Part shown: positions 32,190 to 38,911 of the stretch, one piece after another
Layout of the letters: each line of letters starts with the position of its first letter
Position numbering within the stretch: position 1 is the stretch's first letter
Origin: Ruminococcus sp.
GTDB taxonomy: Bacteria; Bacillota; Clostridia; Oscillospirales; Ruminococcaceae
NCBI GenBank assembly: GCA_017543335.1
Contig: JAFYGE010000002.1
Span: 1 to 38,911, forward strand
Reading direction: 5' to 3'
Length of the DNA: 38,911 nt
Made by a program: the position numbers and the translations under genes
The notes under the pieces: generated by a model
Told to the model about the DNA's origin: nothing
Databases searched by the model: none
What the model saw: only the letters and a program-made list of their open reading frames with translations

Positions 32190-32218
32190 TTGATTTTGAT
32201 ATCTGACTGCTGTATAAT
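32190..32218 (+). promoter_or_regulatory. Promoter of the ECF sigma operon
   Basis: TTGATT (32190-32195), 17-bp spacer, TATAAT (32213-32218). It looks like a housekeeping promoter, not an ECF-type site. The leader of about 125 bases has no clear structure. Confidence 0.75.
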
Positions 32219-32349
32219 TAATTTAGACTTTGAAGTGAAAATAATTAAAATAAAAAAATAATATTAAAACTGTAACACTTGCAGCTGAAAAGCGGAATAG
32301 ATAAAGTGAAAGCCGCCGGTAAGCTTTTTATAGAAAAGAAGGTGAGATT

Positions 32350-32916
32350 ATGACACATGATGAATTTCGTAAAATTTCAAAAAGCTCCTTGGAAAAAGCT
32401 CAGCGAATGCTGTTCGATGAATACTTCAACTATGTATACACGATAGTTTTCAGCAGACTGCGAAGCTGTGCAAGCCGTGAGGATATAGAGGAATGTGTGG
32501 GTGACATATTTGCAGATGTGTATATGTACTACGATGATAAAAAAGAACTGAGCGGCGATATATCGGGATTTATAGGTGCGGTAGCGAGAAGAAAATCAGC
32601 TGACGTATACAGAAGACTGACCAAAAAAAGTTTTGGCAGGATATCCATTGACGATGAGGAAGCTGAACAATTTGAAGCTCCCGACAACACCGAAGATACC
32701 ATTGAAAAAAAGGAACTGAGAGGAAATCTTATAAAATGTATAGAGCGTCTCGGAGAACCGGATTCTACTATAATACTACATAAATACTTCTTCATGCGAA
32801 GCTCACGAGAGATAGCTGAGCAACTGTCACTAACTCCCGAAGCTGTCCGGACAAGATGCAGCCGTGCACTTAAAAAGCTGAAGGAAAAGCTCACCGAAAT
32901 GAACATTTCACTTTAA
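32350..32916 (+). CDS. ECF-type RNA polymerase sigma factor
   Basis: 188 residues. Region 2 at about 20-90 (FDEYFNYVYTIVFSRL..EDIEECVGDIFADVY) and region 4 at about 125-182 (LGEPDSTIILHKYFFMRSSREIAEQLSLTPEAVRTRCSRALKKL, a helix-turn-helix). The linker is acidic (DDEEAEQFEAPDNTED). Ribosome site AAGGTG 7 bases before ATG. The next gene begins 12 bases later and looks like the membrane-bound anti-sigma partner, so the sigma factor probably responds to an envelope signal. No second copy of a shared promoter motif was found to define its targets. Confidence 0.92.
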   Translation: MTHDEFRKISKSSLEKAQRMLFDEYFNYVYTIVFSRLRSCASREDIEECVGDIFADVYMYYDDKKELSGDISGFIGAVARRKSADVYRRLTKKSFGRISIDDEEAEQFEAPDNTEDTIEKKELRGNLIKCIERLGEPDSTIILHKYFFMRSSREIAEQLSLTPEAVRTRCSRALKKLKEKLTEMNISL

Positions 32917-32928
32917 GGAGGTACAGTT

Positions 32929-34959
32929 ATGAACGATAAGGATATTGATCTTAGGGTGCTTGAAAATGCCGATGATGATACAATAAGAAAAATTGCGGCA
33001 GACTGTCCTTCTTCCGATGAAGCAAAGGAGAGAATGTTTGCAATGAGCAGAAAAATATATAACAGCAGAACTAATGAAAGAGAATATAATAAAGAGACAG
33101 AAGTCTCAGGCGTAGAGATATACCGCAAACCGAAATGGCATAAGTTTACAGCTGTGGCAGCAGCTCTCCTGATAGTGACCGGTGTTACAGCCGGAGGAGT
33201 AATGCTGACCAGAAACAAAGGCGATCATAAAATAGTTAATTCTGAAATAGAAGCGAGTACATCTCCTTTCGGAGACCTTTCGGACTTCCGTGTAAGGATA
33301 ATGTCCACAGCAACAGCTCCTTCTGTATTTGAACCGGGTACAGATAAAAAACTTGCTCTCACAGAGGCACTTAACAACGCAGAATGGAATGAGCTATCAG
33401 CAGATACTCCGGTACCTGACGGCGAGCGTCAGATAATATATTTCAAAAAAGGTGATGAAACATTCTCGCTGATCGTCTGCACAGACGGTACTATATATTA
33501 CAGCAGCAACAGTAATGAGGAAAGATATCAGATCGACGATGAGACTCAGAATGTGATATATCAGGCTCTCAAGTATGAGCCTGAATCCGGCGATAAGCTT
33601 ATATCGCTCGACTCTGATTCAGTTGATGACATTGATATGATATGGCAGGATGCTACAGAACCGGAAGTGACGACAGAACCTGAGATAAATACTGAACCTG
33701 TGACGAATGCAGAAAAAAATGATGATATGTCAGAGGTTTACTTCCCGCCTTTAAACAAAACTGTAAAAGTGCCGACCAATAAATGCAGTTTCTTTACAGG
33801 CGAATGGGACGAAAAAACTGCCTTTTCATGCGAAAATGTTCCGGAACTTATTGAAGCGTTCGGCAAAGTTAAATGGAATAAAAGAACAGATATCCCAACT
33901 GGTGAATATATTGTAACTGCCTCTTTCAGATGTTCGGATGATAAGTATATCTATAGCTATGATATTTACTCTAATGACTACATTGTTCTGAAATATGAGG
34001 ACATAGTTAGCGGTGAGATGACAACAGAGATTTATTCTACATCCACTGATGACGACGTGACACTGTATTCTGCATTCAGAGAGGCAGAAGAAAAAATAAC
34101 ATCACAGATGCTGCCGGATGAATGGTTCACTCACGAAATACCAAATAATTCTTTTATCAGCCGCAAAGACGAAATTGGCGTAATAACTCCTATGGATGAG
34201 ACTGATGAAAAAGAGTTTGTAAACGCATTGACCTCAGCTTCATGGGAGAAACTTCCCGATGAAACTGTAACAGGAGAATGTATTTATAAACTCAGGTTCT
34301 TTGCACATAATAGTGAGCTAAACTTAAACATATACAATGACGGCACGGCTTATATTGAACAGTATAGCAAATATAGAATATCCGAAAGTCTTGTAGAAGA
34401 TTTGGCAAGAATATCAGATAATGTCTGGGCAAAGATATCTCCGGAGAATTATACCGATAAAATGCCTGCAAATAAAGAAGAAGTTTTTAACAAGGCAAAG
34501 GAATTCTATGATAAAGCTCTGAAATATTATTATAATTTTGGTCCGGAAGGCTGCTTAAATCTTGAAATAGCTGAAGGTATTGCTCAGCAATTTGAAGATG
34601 GCAGTGCAGGCTGGCTCATAAAAAATGTAAACAGTATCGATGAGATAAACGATATGTATCATGAATTTTTCAGCGACCGTTATCCAGAGAATGATATAAG
34701 AAAAAGTAATTATGTTTTTGAAAAGGACGGTCACGTATATATGCGGCCGAGCGGAAAAGGTTCAAATATTTTATTCCAGAGTACAGAATTATCTGACGTT
34801 CTTTATCAGAAAGATGACGAGATATTCTTCACAGTCAACAATAATTACAGTGAAGTTGAGTTTGGTGGTAATACAACATGGACCGAAAAATTACTGTTCT
34901 CAGTTGTGATACAGCCTGACGGCTCATGGAAAGTCGGAAAAATCACTTGTCCGTGGTGA
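32929..34959 (+). CDS. Probable transmembrane anti-sigma protein with three repeated sensor domains
   Basis: 676 residues. Cytoplasmic N-terminus 1-72, rich in acidic residues; one membrane helix at about 73-93 (FTAVAAALLIVTGVTAGGVML); then a large outside part. Three copies of a 70-90-residue module occur at about 142-215, 304-390 and 428-500, each beginning with an ALxxAxWxxL-type helix (ALNNAEWNELS, AFGKVKWNKR, ALTSASWEKLP) followed by beta strands with a DGTxY-type turn. An acidic Thr/Glu linker lies at 240-265, and a separate C-terminal domain at 510-676. The position after an ECF sigma gene and the topology imply anti-sigma function; no zinc-finger HxxxCxxC motif is seen. AAGGAGG lies 7 bases before ATG. 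Confidence 0.8.
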   Translation: MNDKDIDLRVLENADDDTIRKIAADCPSSDEAKERMFAMSRKIYNSRTNEREYNKETEVSGVEIYRKPKWHKFTAVAAALLIVTGVTAGGVMLTRNKGDHKIVNSEIEASTSPFGDLSDFRVRIMSTATAPSVFEPGTDKKLALTEALNNAEWNELSADTPVPDGERQIIYFKKGDETFSLIVCTDGTIYYSSNSNEERYQIDDETQNVIYQALKYEPESGDKLISLDSDSVDDIDMIWQDATEPEVTTEPEINTEPVTNAEKNDDMSEVYFPPLNKTVKVPTNKCSFFTGEWDEKTAFSCENVPELIEAFGKVKWNKRTDIPTGEYIVTASFRCSDDKYIYSYDIYSNDYIVLKYEDIVSGEMTTEIYSTSTDDDVTLYSAFREAEEKITSQMLPDEWFTHEIPNNSFISRKDEIGVITPMDETDEKEFVNALTSASWEKLPDETVTGECIYKLRFFAHNSELNLNIYNDGTAYIEQYSKYRISESLVEDLARISDNVWAKISPENYTDKMPANKEEVFNKAKEFYDKALKYYYNFGPEGCLNLEIAEGIAQQFEDGSAGWLIKNVNSIDEINDMYHEFFSDRYPENDIRKSNYVFEKDGHVYMRPSGKGSNILFQSTELSDVLYQKDDEIFFTVNNNYSEVEFGGNTTWTEKLLFSVVIQPDGSWKVGKITCPW

Positions 34960-35031
34960 TGATGTCAGAATTGCTGACCGCACACACACGAAAGAAGTAC
35001 TCTCTGAGAGTATAAAGCAATAATATCAAGT

Positions 35032-35062
35032 AAGGGAGCATCATTAGAGGTGCTCCCTTTAG
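35032..35062 (+). terminator. Hairpin after the anti-sigma gene
   Basis: AAGGGAGCA-(10)-TGCTCCCTT, perfect 9-bp stem, followed only by TAG, so it is a moderate terminator. A short ACTCTC-TG-GAGAGT-like stem lies at 34999-35011. Confidence 0.65.
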
Positions 35063-35115
35063 TATTGCGGAGCTGTCGTATCAGAGTTTCCGGATACAAG
35101 ATATTTTGATAAGTA

Positions 35116-35144
35116 TTGAAAATCGGCAGCAGTTATGATATAAT
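35116..35144 (+). promoter_or_regulatory. Promoter of the macro-domain gene
   Basis: TTGAAA (35116-35121), 17-bp spacer, TATAAT (35139-35144) preceded by TGA. The -10 lies inside the first of three copies of TTATGATATAAT. Confidence 0.75.
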
Positions 35145-35260
35145 GAATGCAAAAGCATTCATTATAAATAATTTCAAAGCCCTTGCAGATACGCAGATCG
35201 CTGATCTGCTCCCTGCAATCGGGCAATTATATCATAACGCTTCGCTTTTATGATATAATG
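35133..35260 (+). repeat. Structured leader built from repeated -10-like sequences
   Basis: TTATGATATAATG occurs as an exact 13-bp direct repeat (35133-35145 and 35248-35260) and inverted at 35226-35237. Between them are the perfect stem TATAATGAATGC-AAAA-GCATTCATTATA (35139-35166) and a large stem GCCC-TTGCAG..CTGCAA-TC-GGGC (35179-35224) with inner GCAGATC-GCT-GATCTGC. The third copy could act as another promoter. It is either an inserted element or a regulatory leader. Confidence 0.7.
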
Positions 35261-35301
35261 TGATTAATTAAAGGAAATACCGCATAAAGGAGGTTGACTG
35301 T

Positions 35302-36366
35302 ATGCCTTTCAGGATCATCAGAAACGATATAACAAAGGTCAAGGCTGATGCGATAGTTAATGCTGCAAATTCATCGTTGCTCGGCGGCGGAGGAGTTGAC
35401 GGTGCTATACATCATGCAGCAGGTCCGGAACTTCTAAAGGAGTGCAGAACTCTCGGAGGCTGTAAAACAGGTGAAGCCAAACTCACAAAGGGTTATTCAC
35501 TTGATTGTAAATATATCATACATACTGTTGGACCGGTATGGCACGGCGGAGATCGTGGAGAAGAAGAACTTTTGCGTTCATGTTATAAGAATTCACTTGA
35601 GATCGCAAAGGCAAATGACTGCGAAACCGTAGCTTTTCCGCTTATATCATCAGGTATATACGGCTATCCGAAGGATAAAGCACTTGATGCTGCTGTTTCG
35701 GAATTCAGAAGATTCCTTGAAGAAAATGACATGGAGATAATCCTTGTAATATTCGACAGGGATTCATTTGAGGTAAGCTCAGGCATTGTCGGCGAGATAA
35801 GGCAGTATATAAGCGATGCATATGCAAGAGAATGTGCAAAACGTGATATAAGAAACAGAAGTATTACTATGGCTGCCGAAATGGGACAGTTTGTCGGATC
35901 AAAGCCAAAAGGGAAACTCAGCGGTCTATTAGGCAGAAAAAAAGAAAGTGCTGCTGCACCTCCCGAAGAATCAGCCGACTTCTGTTTTGAAGCAAATGCA
36001 GAGCTTGAAGGACTGCTTGATTCTCATGACGAATCTTTCTCCGAATCACTGCTCAGACTCATAGATGAAAAGGGAATGACAGATGTAGAGACATACAAAA
36101 AGGCTAATATCGACCGCAAGCTTTTTTCCAAGATACGCAGTGATAAAAACTACAAACCAAAAAAGCAGACAGCTGTTGCGTTTGCTATAGCTCTCGAACT
36201 TGACCTGAGCGAAACAGAAGCTCTTTTGGAAAAAGCAGGCTTTGCTCTTTCCGGAAGTCTGAAATTTGACCTTATAATCCGCTATTTTATTGAGCACAGC
36301 AATTATAATATATACGAAATCAATGAAGCTCTGTTCGCATTCGACCAGAGTCTTATAGGTTCATGA
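35302..36366 (+). CDS. Macro-domain protein with C-terminal helical domain
   Basis: 354 residues. Residues 1-170 form a macro domain of the O-acetyl-ADP-ribose deacetylase (YmdB) type: [26 protein letters not shown] (N20, N23, D33) and the phosphate loop [12 protein letters not shown] Lys/Ala/Glu linker (about 195-235) leads to an all-helical domain 246-354 ([31 protein letters not shown].., ending [15 protein letters not shown]) that resembles a helix-turn-helix fold and recurs in Firmicutes with unknown role. It probably removes or binds ADP-ribose derivatives. AAAGGAGG lies 8 bases before ATG. A vWA protein follows 110 bases downstream. Confidence 0.9.
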   Translation: MPFRIIRNDITKVKADAIVNAANSSLLGGGGVDGAIHHAAGPELLKECRTLGGCKTGEAKLTKGYSLDCKYIIHTVGPVWHGGDRGEEELLRSCYKNSLEIAKANDCETVAFPLISSGIYGYPKDKALDAAVSEFRRFLEENDMEIILVIFDRDSFEVSSGIVGEIRQYISDAYARECAKRDIRNRSITMAAEMGQFVGSKPKGKLSGLLGRKKESAAAPPEESADFCFEANAELEGLLDSHDESFSESLLRLIDEKGMTDVETYKKANIDRKLFSKIRSDKNYKPKKQTAVAFAIALELDLSETEALLEKAGFALSGSLKFDLIIRYFIEHSNYNIYEINEALFAFDQSLIGS

Positions 36367-36409
36367 TTTGTCGCTTTTAAAGCGACCAAAACACCTCCGT
36401 AATGATTTA

Positions 36410-36425
36410 TACTGTAATTACAGTA
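36410..36425 (+). promoter_or_regulatory. 16-bp perfect palindrome, probable operator of the vWA gene
   Basis: TACTGTAATTACAGTA overlaps a TATACT -10-like box (36408-36413). It is followed by a 50-base leader with GGAGG before ATG 36476. The GTCGCTTTTAAAGCGAC stem at 36370-36386 marks the end of the macro gene. A dimeric repressor is expected; its identity is unknown. Confidence 0.6.
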
Positions 36426-36475
36426 AAGGAAACGTTAAAACGGTTCCGAAATAACATCAAAACGGAGGTATTATT

Positions 36476-37135
36476 ATGAAAAAGAATTTGACTGAACTCG
36501 TATTCATCCTTGACGAGAGCGGCTCTATGAGCGGACTTACTGCTGATACTATCGGCGGATTCAATTCACTTATTGCAAAACAGAAAAATGAAGAAGGTGA
36601 AGCTTTCGTTTCTACCGTTTTTTTCAGCAATGATTCAAAAGTAATTCACGACCGCATAAATATCAATGATGTTCCGGAGCTTACTAATAAGGAGTATGTT
36701 CCGGCAGGATGTACTGCTCTTCTTGATGCAGTAGGGGATGCTGTCCGTCATATTTCAAATATCCATAAATATGCAAGAGCGGAGGATGTTCCCGAAAAAA
36801 CATTATTCGTCATAACAACTGACGGAATGGAGAATGCAAGCAGAAAATACACTCATAAGGAAGTAAAAAGGCTGATAGAAAAAGCTCAGAAAGAAAAAGG
36901 CTGGGACTTTATCTTCCTCGGAGCTAATATAGATGCTGCGGAAACAGCCGGGTCGATTGGCATAAAAGCTGAAAATGCTGTTGATTATCACGCTGACTGC
37001 TGCGGTACAGAAGTTCTTTATGAGGCTGTAGGATGTGCTGTAAGCAGCGTGAGGTCAAAAAAAGGAATAGGCAGAGCGTGGAAATGCTCCGTAGAAGCTG
37101 ATAACAAACGCAGAGAAGCAGCTCAGAATAAATGA
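36476..37135 (+). CDS. von Willebrand factor A domain protein
   Basis: 219 residues, a single vWA domain with complete MIDAS: D13-E-S15-G-S17, T80 (GCTALLDAV) and D116 (ITTDGMEN). No signal peptide or membrane segment, so it is cytoplasmic, like TerY-type proteins of stress and chaperone systems. Cysteines 175-176 (DCCGTEV) and 187 are in the C-terminal part, which is basic. Pairing with a macro-domain protein upstream suggests a shared nucleic-acid or ADP-ribose stress role, but that is inference. GGAGG lies 7 bases before ATG. Confidence 0.88.
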   Translation: MKKNLTELVFILDESGSMSGLTADTIGGFNSLIAKQKNEEGEAFVSTVFFSNDSKVIHDRININDVPELTNKEYVPAGCTALLDAVGDAVRHISNIHKYARAEDVPEKTLFVITTDGMENASRKYTHKEVKRLIEKAQKEKGWDFIFLGANIDAAETAGSIGIKAENAVDYHADCCGTEVLYEAVGCAVSSVRSKKGIGRAWKCSVEADNKRREAAQNK

Positions 37136-37157
37136 TGATTAATTGTTCTTAATTTGC

Positions 37158-37212
37158 TATTGCTCCCCAAATTAAACTTTGCATTTTGGCAAGGTTTGGT
37201 TGGGGAGCAATA
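37158..37212 (+). repeat. MITE-like inverted-repeat element, copy 3 (short form)
   Basis: Core 37160-37210 (51 bp): ends TTGCTCCCC / GGGGAGCAA with long matching arms (AAATTAAACTTTGC / GCAAGGTTTGGTT) and almost no interior. Bordered by TA on both sides and followed by TAATTTTA, as copy 2 is followed by TAATTTTT. Confidence 0.85.
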
Positions 37213-37322
37213 TAATTTTAAAAGTTCTCGCAGTCACTTTCAAAATGTTATCCGTCACTCTGTCAGCATACTTATATCTTTTTCTGCATAAAATGTACAA
37301 AAATTCAAAGGAGTATGCTATT

Positions 37323-37566
37323 ATGAAAATAAAGAGGAAACTGATAAGCGGTGGGATACTTTCGATTTGCAGCTTGTTTGCTGTTATGGCCGGAGCTCAT
37401 CTCTCTCAAAAGGCTAACGACAAGGCGATTCCGGTATCAGTCGGACAATTCGAGGAAACTCCGGTCATTATCCTTGATGCAGGACATGGCGGCTCAACTT
37501 GATCTAAGTTCATTTTCCGGATCCGATGATACAGCGTTTAATAAGAACGATATAAAGAAGAGTTGA
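37323..37566 (+). pseudogene. Remnant of an N-acetylmuramoyl-L-alanine amidase (CwlD-like)
   Basis: ATG 37323 follows AAAGGAG at 9 bases. The first 60 residues read normally: MKIKRKLISG, a membrane/signal segment (GGILSICSLFAVMAGAHL), then VIILDAGHGG, the start of the Amidase_3 zinc domain with its first histidine. The frame stops at 37502. Beyond it a decayed continuation (SGSDDTAFNKNDIKKS, in another frame, to 37566) recalls the DGTxEKDINL region that follows in intact amidases. The remaining 150 residues are gone, so this is a broken gene. It sits 110 bases after repeat copy 3. Confidence 0.75.
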
Positions 37567-37616
37567 ATTTATGTCTATGACGACAGTAACAATTTTCTTT
37601 TAAACGCAGTCAACCC

Positions 37617-37645
37617 TTGATTTTTTCATGGAGATAGGGTATAAT
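37617..37645 (+). promoter_or_regulatory. Promoter of the endonuclease V gene
   Basis: TTGATT (37617-37622), 17-bp spacer, TATAAT (37640-37645). Confidence 0.85.
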
Positions 37646-37679
37646 CTATACATACTTTAGTATATAAAGGGGGAGCTAT

Positions 37680-38378
37680 ATGACAACAAGTGAAATGCAG
37701 GAGCAATTTCTGAAGGAACAAAATGAACTGCGGGACAGGATAGTTACTTCTGATACTTTTGATCCTTGTTCGCTCAGACTTGTCGCAGGCGTTGACCTTG
37801 CATACTGGAAAAACGGTGACGATGAATTTGCGGTTTGCTGCATTGTGGTGATTGATATAGACACTCATGAGATTGTTGAAAAAAGACATTGCAGCGGTAA
37901 GATCGAAGTGCCATATATGCCGGGATTCCTTGCTTTCAGGGAACTTCCGCTCATTCTGAAGACTGCGAAGATGCTGGATAATGTTCCTGATATTTACATA
38001 TTCGACGGAAATGGATACCTTCATCCAAGACACATGGGCATTGCAACTCATTCGTCATTTTATCTGAATAAGCCAACTATCGGTATTGCAAAGACGTATT
38101 TCCGTGTCGATAAAAAGACTGATTATACAGAGCCGCAAAACGAAGCCGGAAGCTACACTGATATCGTTATAGACGGAGAAGTTTACGGCAGAGCTTTGAG
38201 GACACATAAGGATGTGAAGCCGATATTCATATCAGTCGGCAACAATATATCTCTTGATACAGCCTGTTCCCTTGCTCTGAAGCTGACCGATAAGGAAAGT
38301 CATATACCTATCCCGACCAGATTTGCTGATCTTGAAACTCATATTGAAAGAGAAGCGGCAAAAAGTGCAGGAATGTAA
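37680..38378 (+). CDS. nfi: Endonuclease V (deoxyinosine-specific)
   Basis: 232 residues, the usual length. Starts repair of deaminated adenine by cutting the second bond 3' of inosine. Catalytic residues visible: D39 in AGVDLAYW, E88 in YMPGFLAFRELP, D109 in FDGNGYLHPRHMG, and the IATHSSF and RVDKK segments. Some bacterial members also act on RNA. GGGGGAG lies 4 bases before ATG. Monocistronic with its own promoter; no terminator stem is obvious after it. Confidence 0.93.
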   Translation: MTTSEMQEQFLKEQNELRDRIVTSDTFDPCSLRLVAGVDLAYWKNGDDEFAVCCIVVIDIDTHEIVEKRHCSGKIEVPYMPGFLAFRELPLILKTAKMLDNVPDIYIFDGNGYLHPRHMGIATHSSFYLNKPTIGIAKTYFRVDKKTDYTEPQNEAGSYTDIVIDGEVYGRALRTHKDVKPIFISVGNNISLDTACSLALKLTDKESHIPIPTRFADLETHIEREAAKSAGM

Positions 38379-38597
38379 AATATGAAAATCAAACGCTGAC
38401 GTTAATGCTTCTTGCTTGGAATGTTCATTTTGTAAGCTGCAAGACGTACATAGAGAGTAATAATTACATTCTATTCTGATCGTAATTTCACAGAACGGTG
38501 TATAATAAAGAAAGGCTGCTCTTATGAGCGATGCTGATATAGAAGTTTTATGCCATAGTATTTCTGATATGAGGTCAGAAGTAATATGGCGTTTCTA
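38379..38597 (+). other. Intergenic region with a possible 25-codon ORF
   Basis: A TATAAT at 38501-38506 lacks a good -35. A 25-codon ORF (38524-38601, MSDADIEVLCHSISDMRSEVIWRFY) has AAAGG 8 bases upstream and overlaps the -35 of the next promoter. It may be a peptide or a gene remnant; I cannot support it as a gene. Confidence 0.35.
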
Positions 38598-38626
38598 TTG
38601 ACAGTGCGGCAATTATGTGATATACT
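38598..38626 (+). promoter_or_regulatory. Promoter of the VanZ-like gene
   Basis: TTGACA (38598-38603), 17-bp spacer, TATACT (38621-38626) preceded by TGA. Confidence 0.85.
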
Positions 38627-38688
38627 TGTTACTAAAATAAATCGGAATTTATCAAGCTATCTGCTAAAGAAAGGATGAGGCAGTGACT

Positions 38689-38911
38689 ATGATTGAGATT
38701 TCCTATCTACAGATGTTTTTTTTTATAACTCTCATTTGGATAATTGTGCGATTCATAATTGCGATCAGATTCAAGAAGTTTTCGGTAAAACGAGAACTAC
38801 AGATGCTTCTTGTATACATATGCCTTGTAGTTATTGCAAGATTTGTATACTTCCCGTTACATTTTGTTGATGGAAAAATAGGTACACTAACGATTGGATT
38901 TTCAGAGACAC
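38689..38911 (+). CDS. VanZ-like membrane protein (partial, runs off the right edge)
   Basis: The first 74 residues are visible. Two membrane segments: about 8-28 (QMFFFITLIWIIVRFIIAI) and 41-58 (LLVYICLVVIARFVYFPL), followed by FVDGKIGTLTIG, as in the VanZ family, where the segment after the second helix ends in a conserved RFxFFP-like motif. VanZ proteins can confer low-level teicoplanin resistance, but most homologues have unknown roles. GAGG lies 8 bases before ATG 38689. Confidence 0.75.
   Translation, partial: MIEISYLQMFFFITLIWIIVRFIIAIRFKKFSVKRELQMLLVYICLVVIARFVYFPLHFVDGKIGTLTIGFSET

Noticed and set aside
36410-36425. LexA (SOS) box
   Set aside because: Firmicute LexA sites are of the CGAAC..GTTCG type; CTGT-N4-ACAG has the wrong spacing even for the proteobacterial site.

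Overview
The window looks like a chromosomal segment of a Ruminococcus-like member of the Clostridia (Oscillospiraceae). This is inferred from a secreted GH5 glucanase ending in a Ruminococcus-style type I dockerin, a xylose isomerase/xylulokinase locus, a PyrR-controlled pyrimidine operon, IreB, an alpha/beta-type small acid-soluble spore protein, and strong AGGAGG ribosome sites. Many genes have readable sigma-A promoters with a 17-bp spacer and often an extended TGn -10. I saw no rRNA, tRNA, CRISPR array, prophage or intact transposase.

Layout. 1-757: partial zinc-ribbon gene (-) whose 3' part is a 45-bp in-frame tandem repeat. 860-8294: pyrimidine operon pyrR-pyrC-pyrF-carA-carB (-), with promoter, PyrR-binding site and attenuator. 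8348-9292: trmB and a small basic protein (-). 9397-12181: DUF1540 protein, IreB, HD-domain protein and a frameshifted O-acetylhomoserine sulfhydrylase gene (+). 12236-12673: a three-cysteine Rrf2 regulator (-), convergent with it. 12827-14597: VTC polyphosphate-polymerase-like protein plus DUF4956 membrane protein (+), behind a leader with a 9-codon upstream ORF and a hairpin over the ribosome site. 14748-16606: PAS/GGDEF protein with a degenerate active site (-). 16653-19188: AI-2E family permease and a rhodanese-TtcA fusion (+). 19218-20242: membrane protein (-) and SASP (+).

20286-26430 (-): dockerin GH5, intracellular GH5, GH25 lysozyme lipoprotein and a membrane spermidine-synthase-like protein. 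26470-26666 (-): a probable independent small RNA with its own promoter, three hairpins, a terminator and a CCUCC loop. 27047-32077 (-): MBL-fold lipoprotein, then xylA-DUF4268-xylB, in which an AT-rich nuclease-like gene sits inside the xylose operon. 32190-34959 (+): ECF sigma factor and its presumed membrane anti-sigma partner. 35116-38911 (+): macro-domain protein with a structured leader, vWA protein behind a 16-bp perfect palindrome, a broken amidase gene, endonuclease V and the start of a VanZ-like gene.

Themes. The secreted and cytoplasmic GH5 enzymes, the dockerin and xylA/xylB fit a plant-polysaccharide degrader. Non-coding structure is unusually rich: a TA-flanked inverted-repeat (MITE-like) family occurs three times, two of them exactly between a promoter and the ribosome site of the next gene and in opposite orientations relative to that gene. 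A second palindrome family occurs twice. The most novel-looking items are this leader-inserted repeat family, the candidate small RNA, the upstream-ORF/hairpin leader of the polyphosphate operon, the DUF4268 insertion in the xyl operon and the repeat-built leader of the macro-domain gene.
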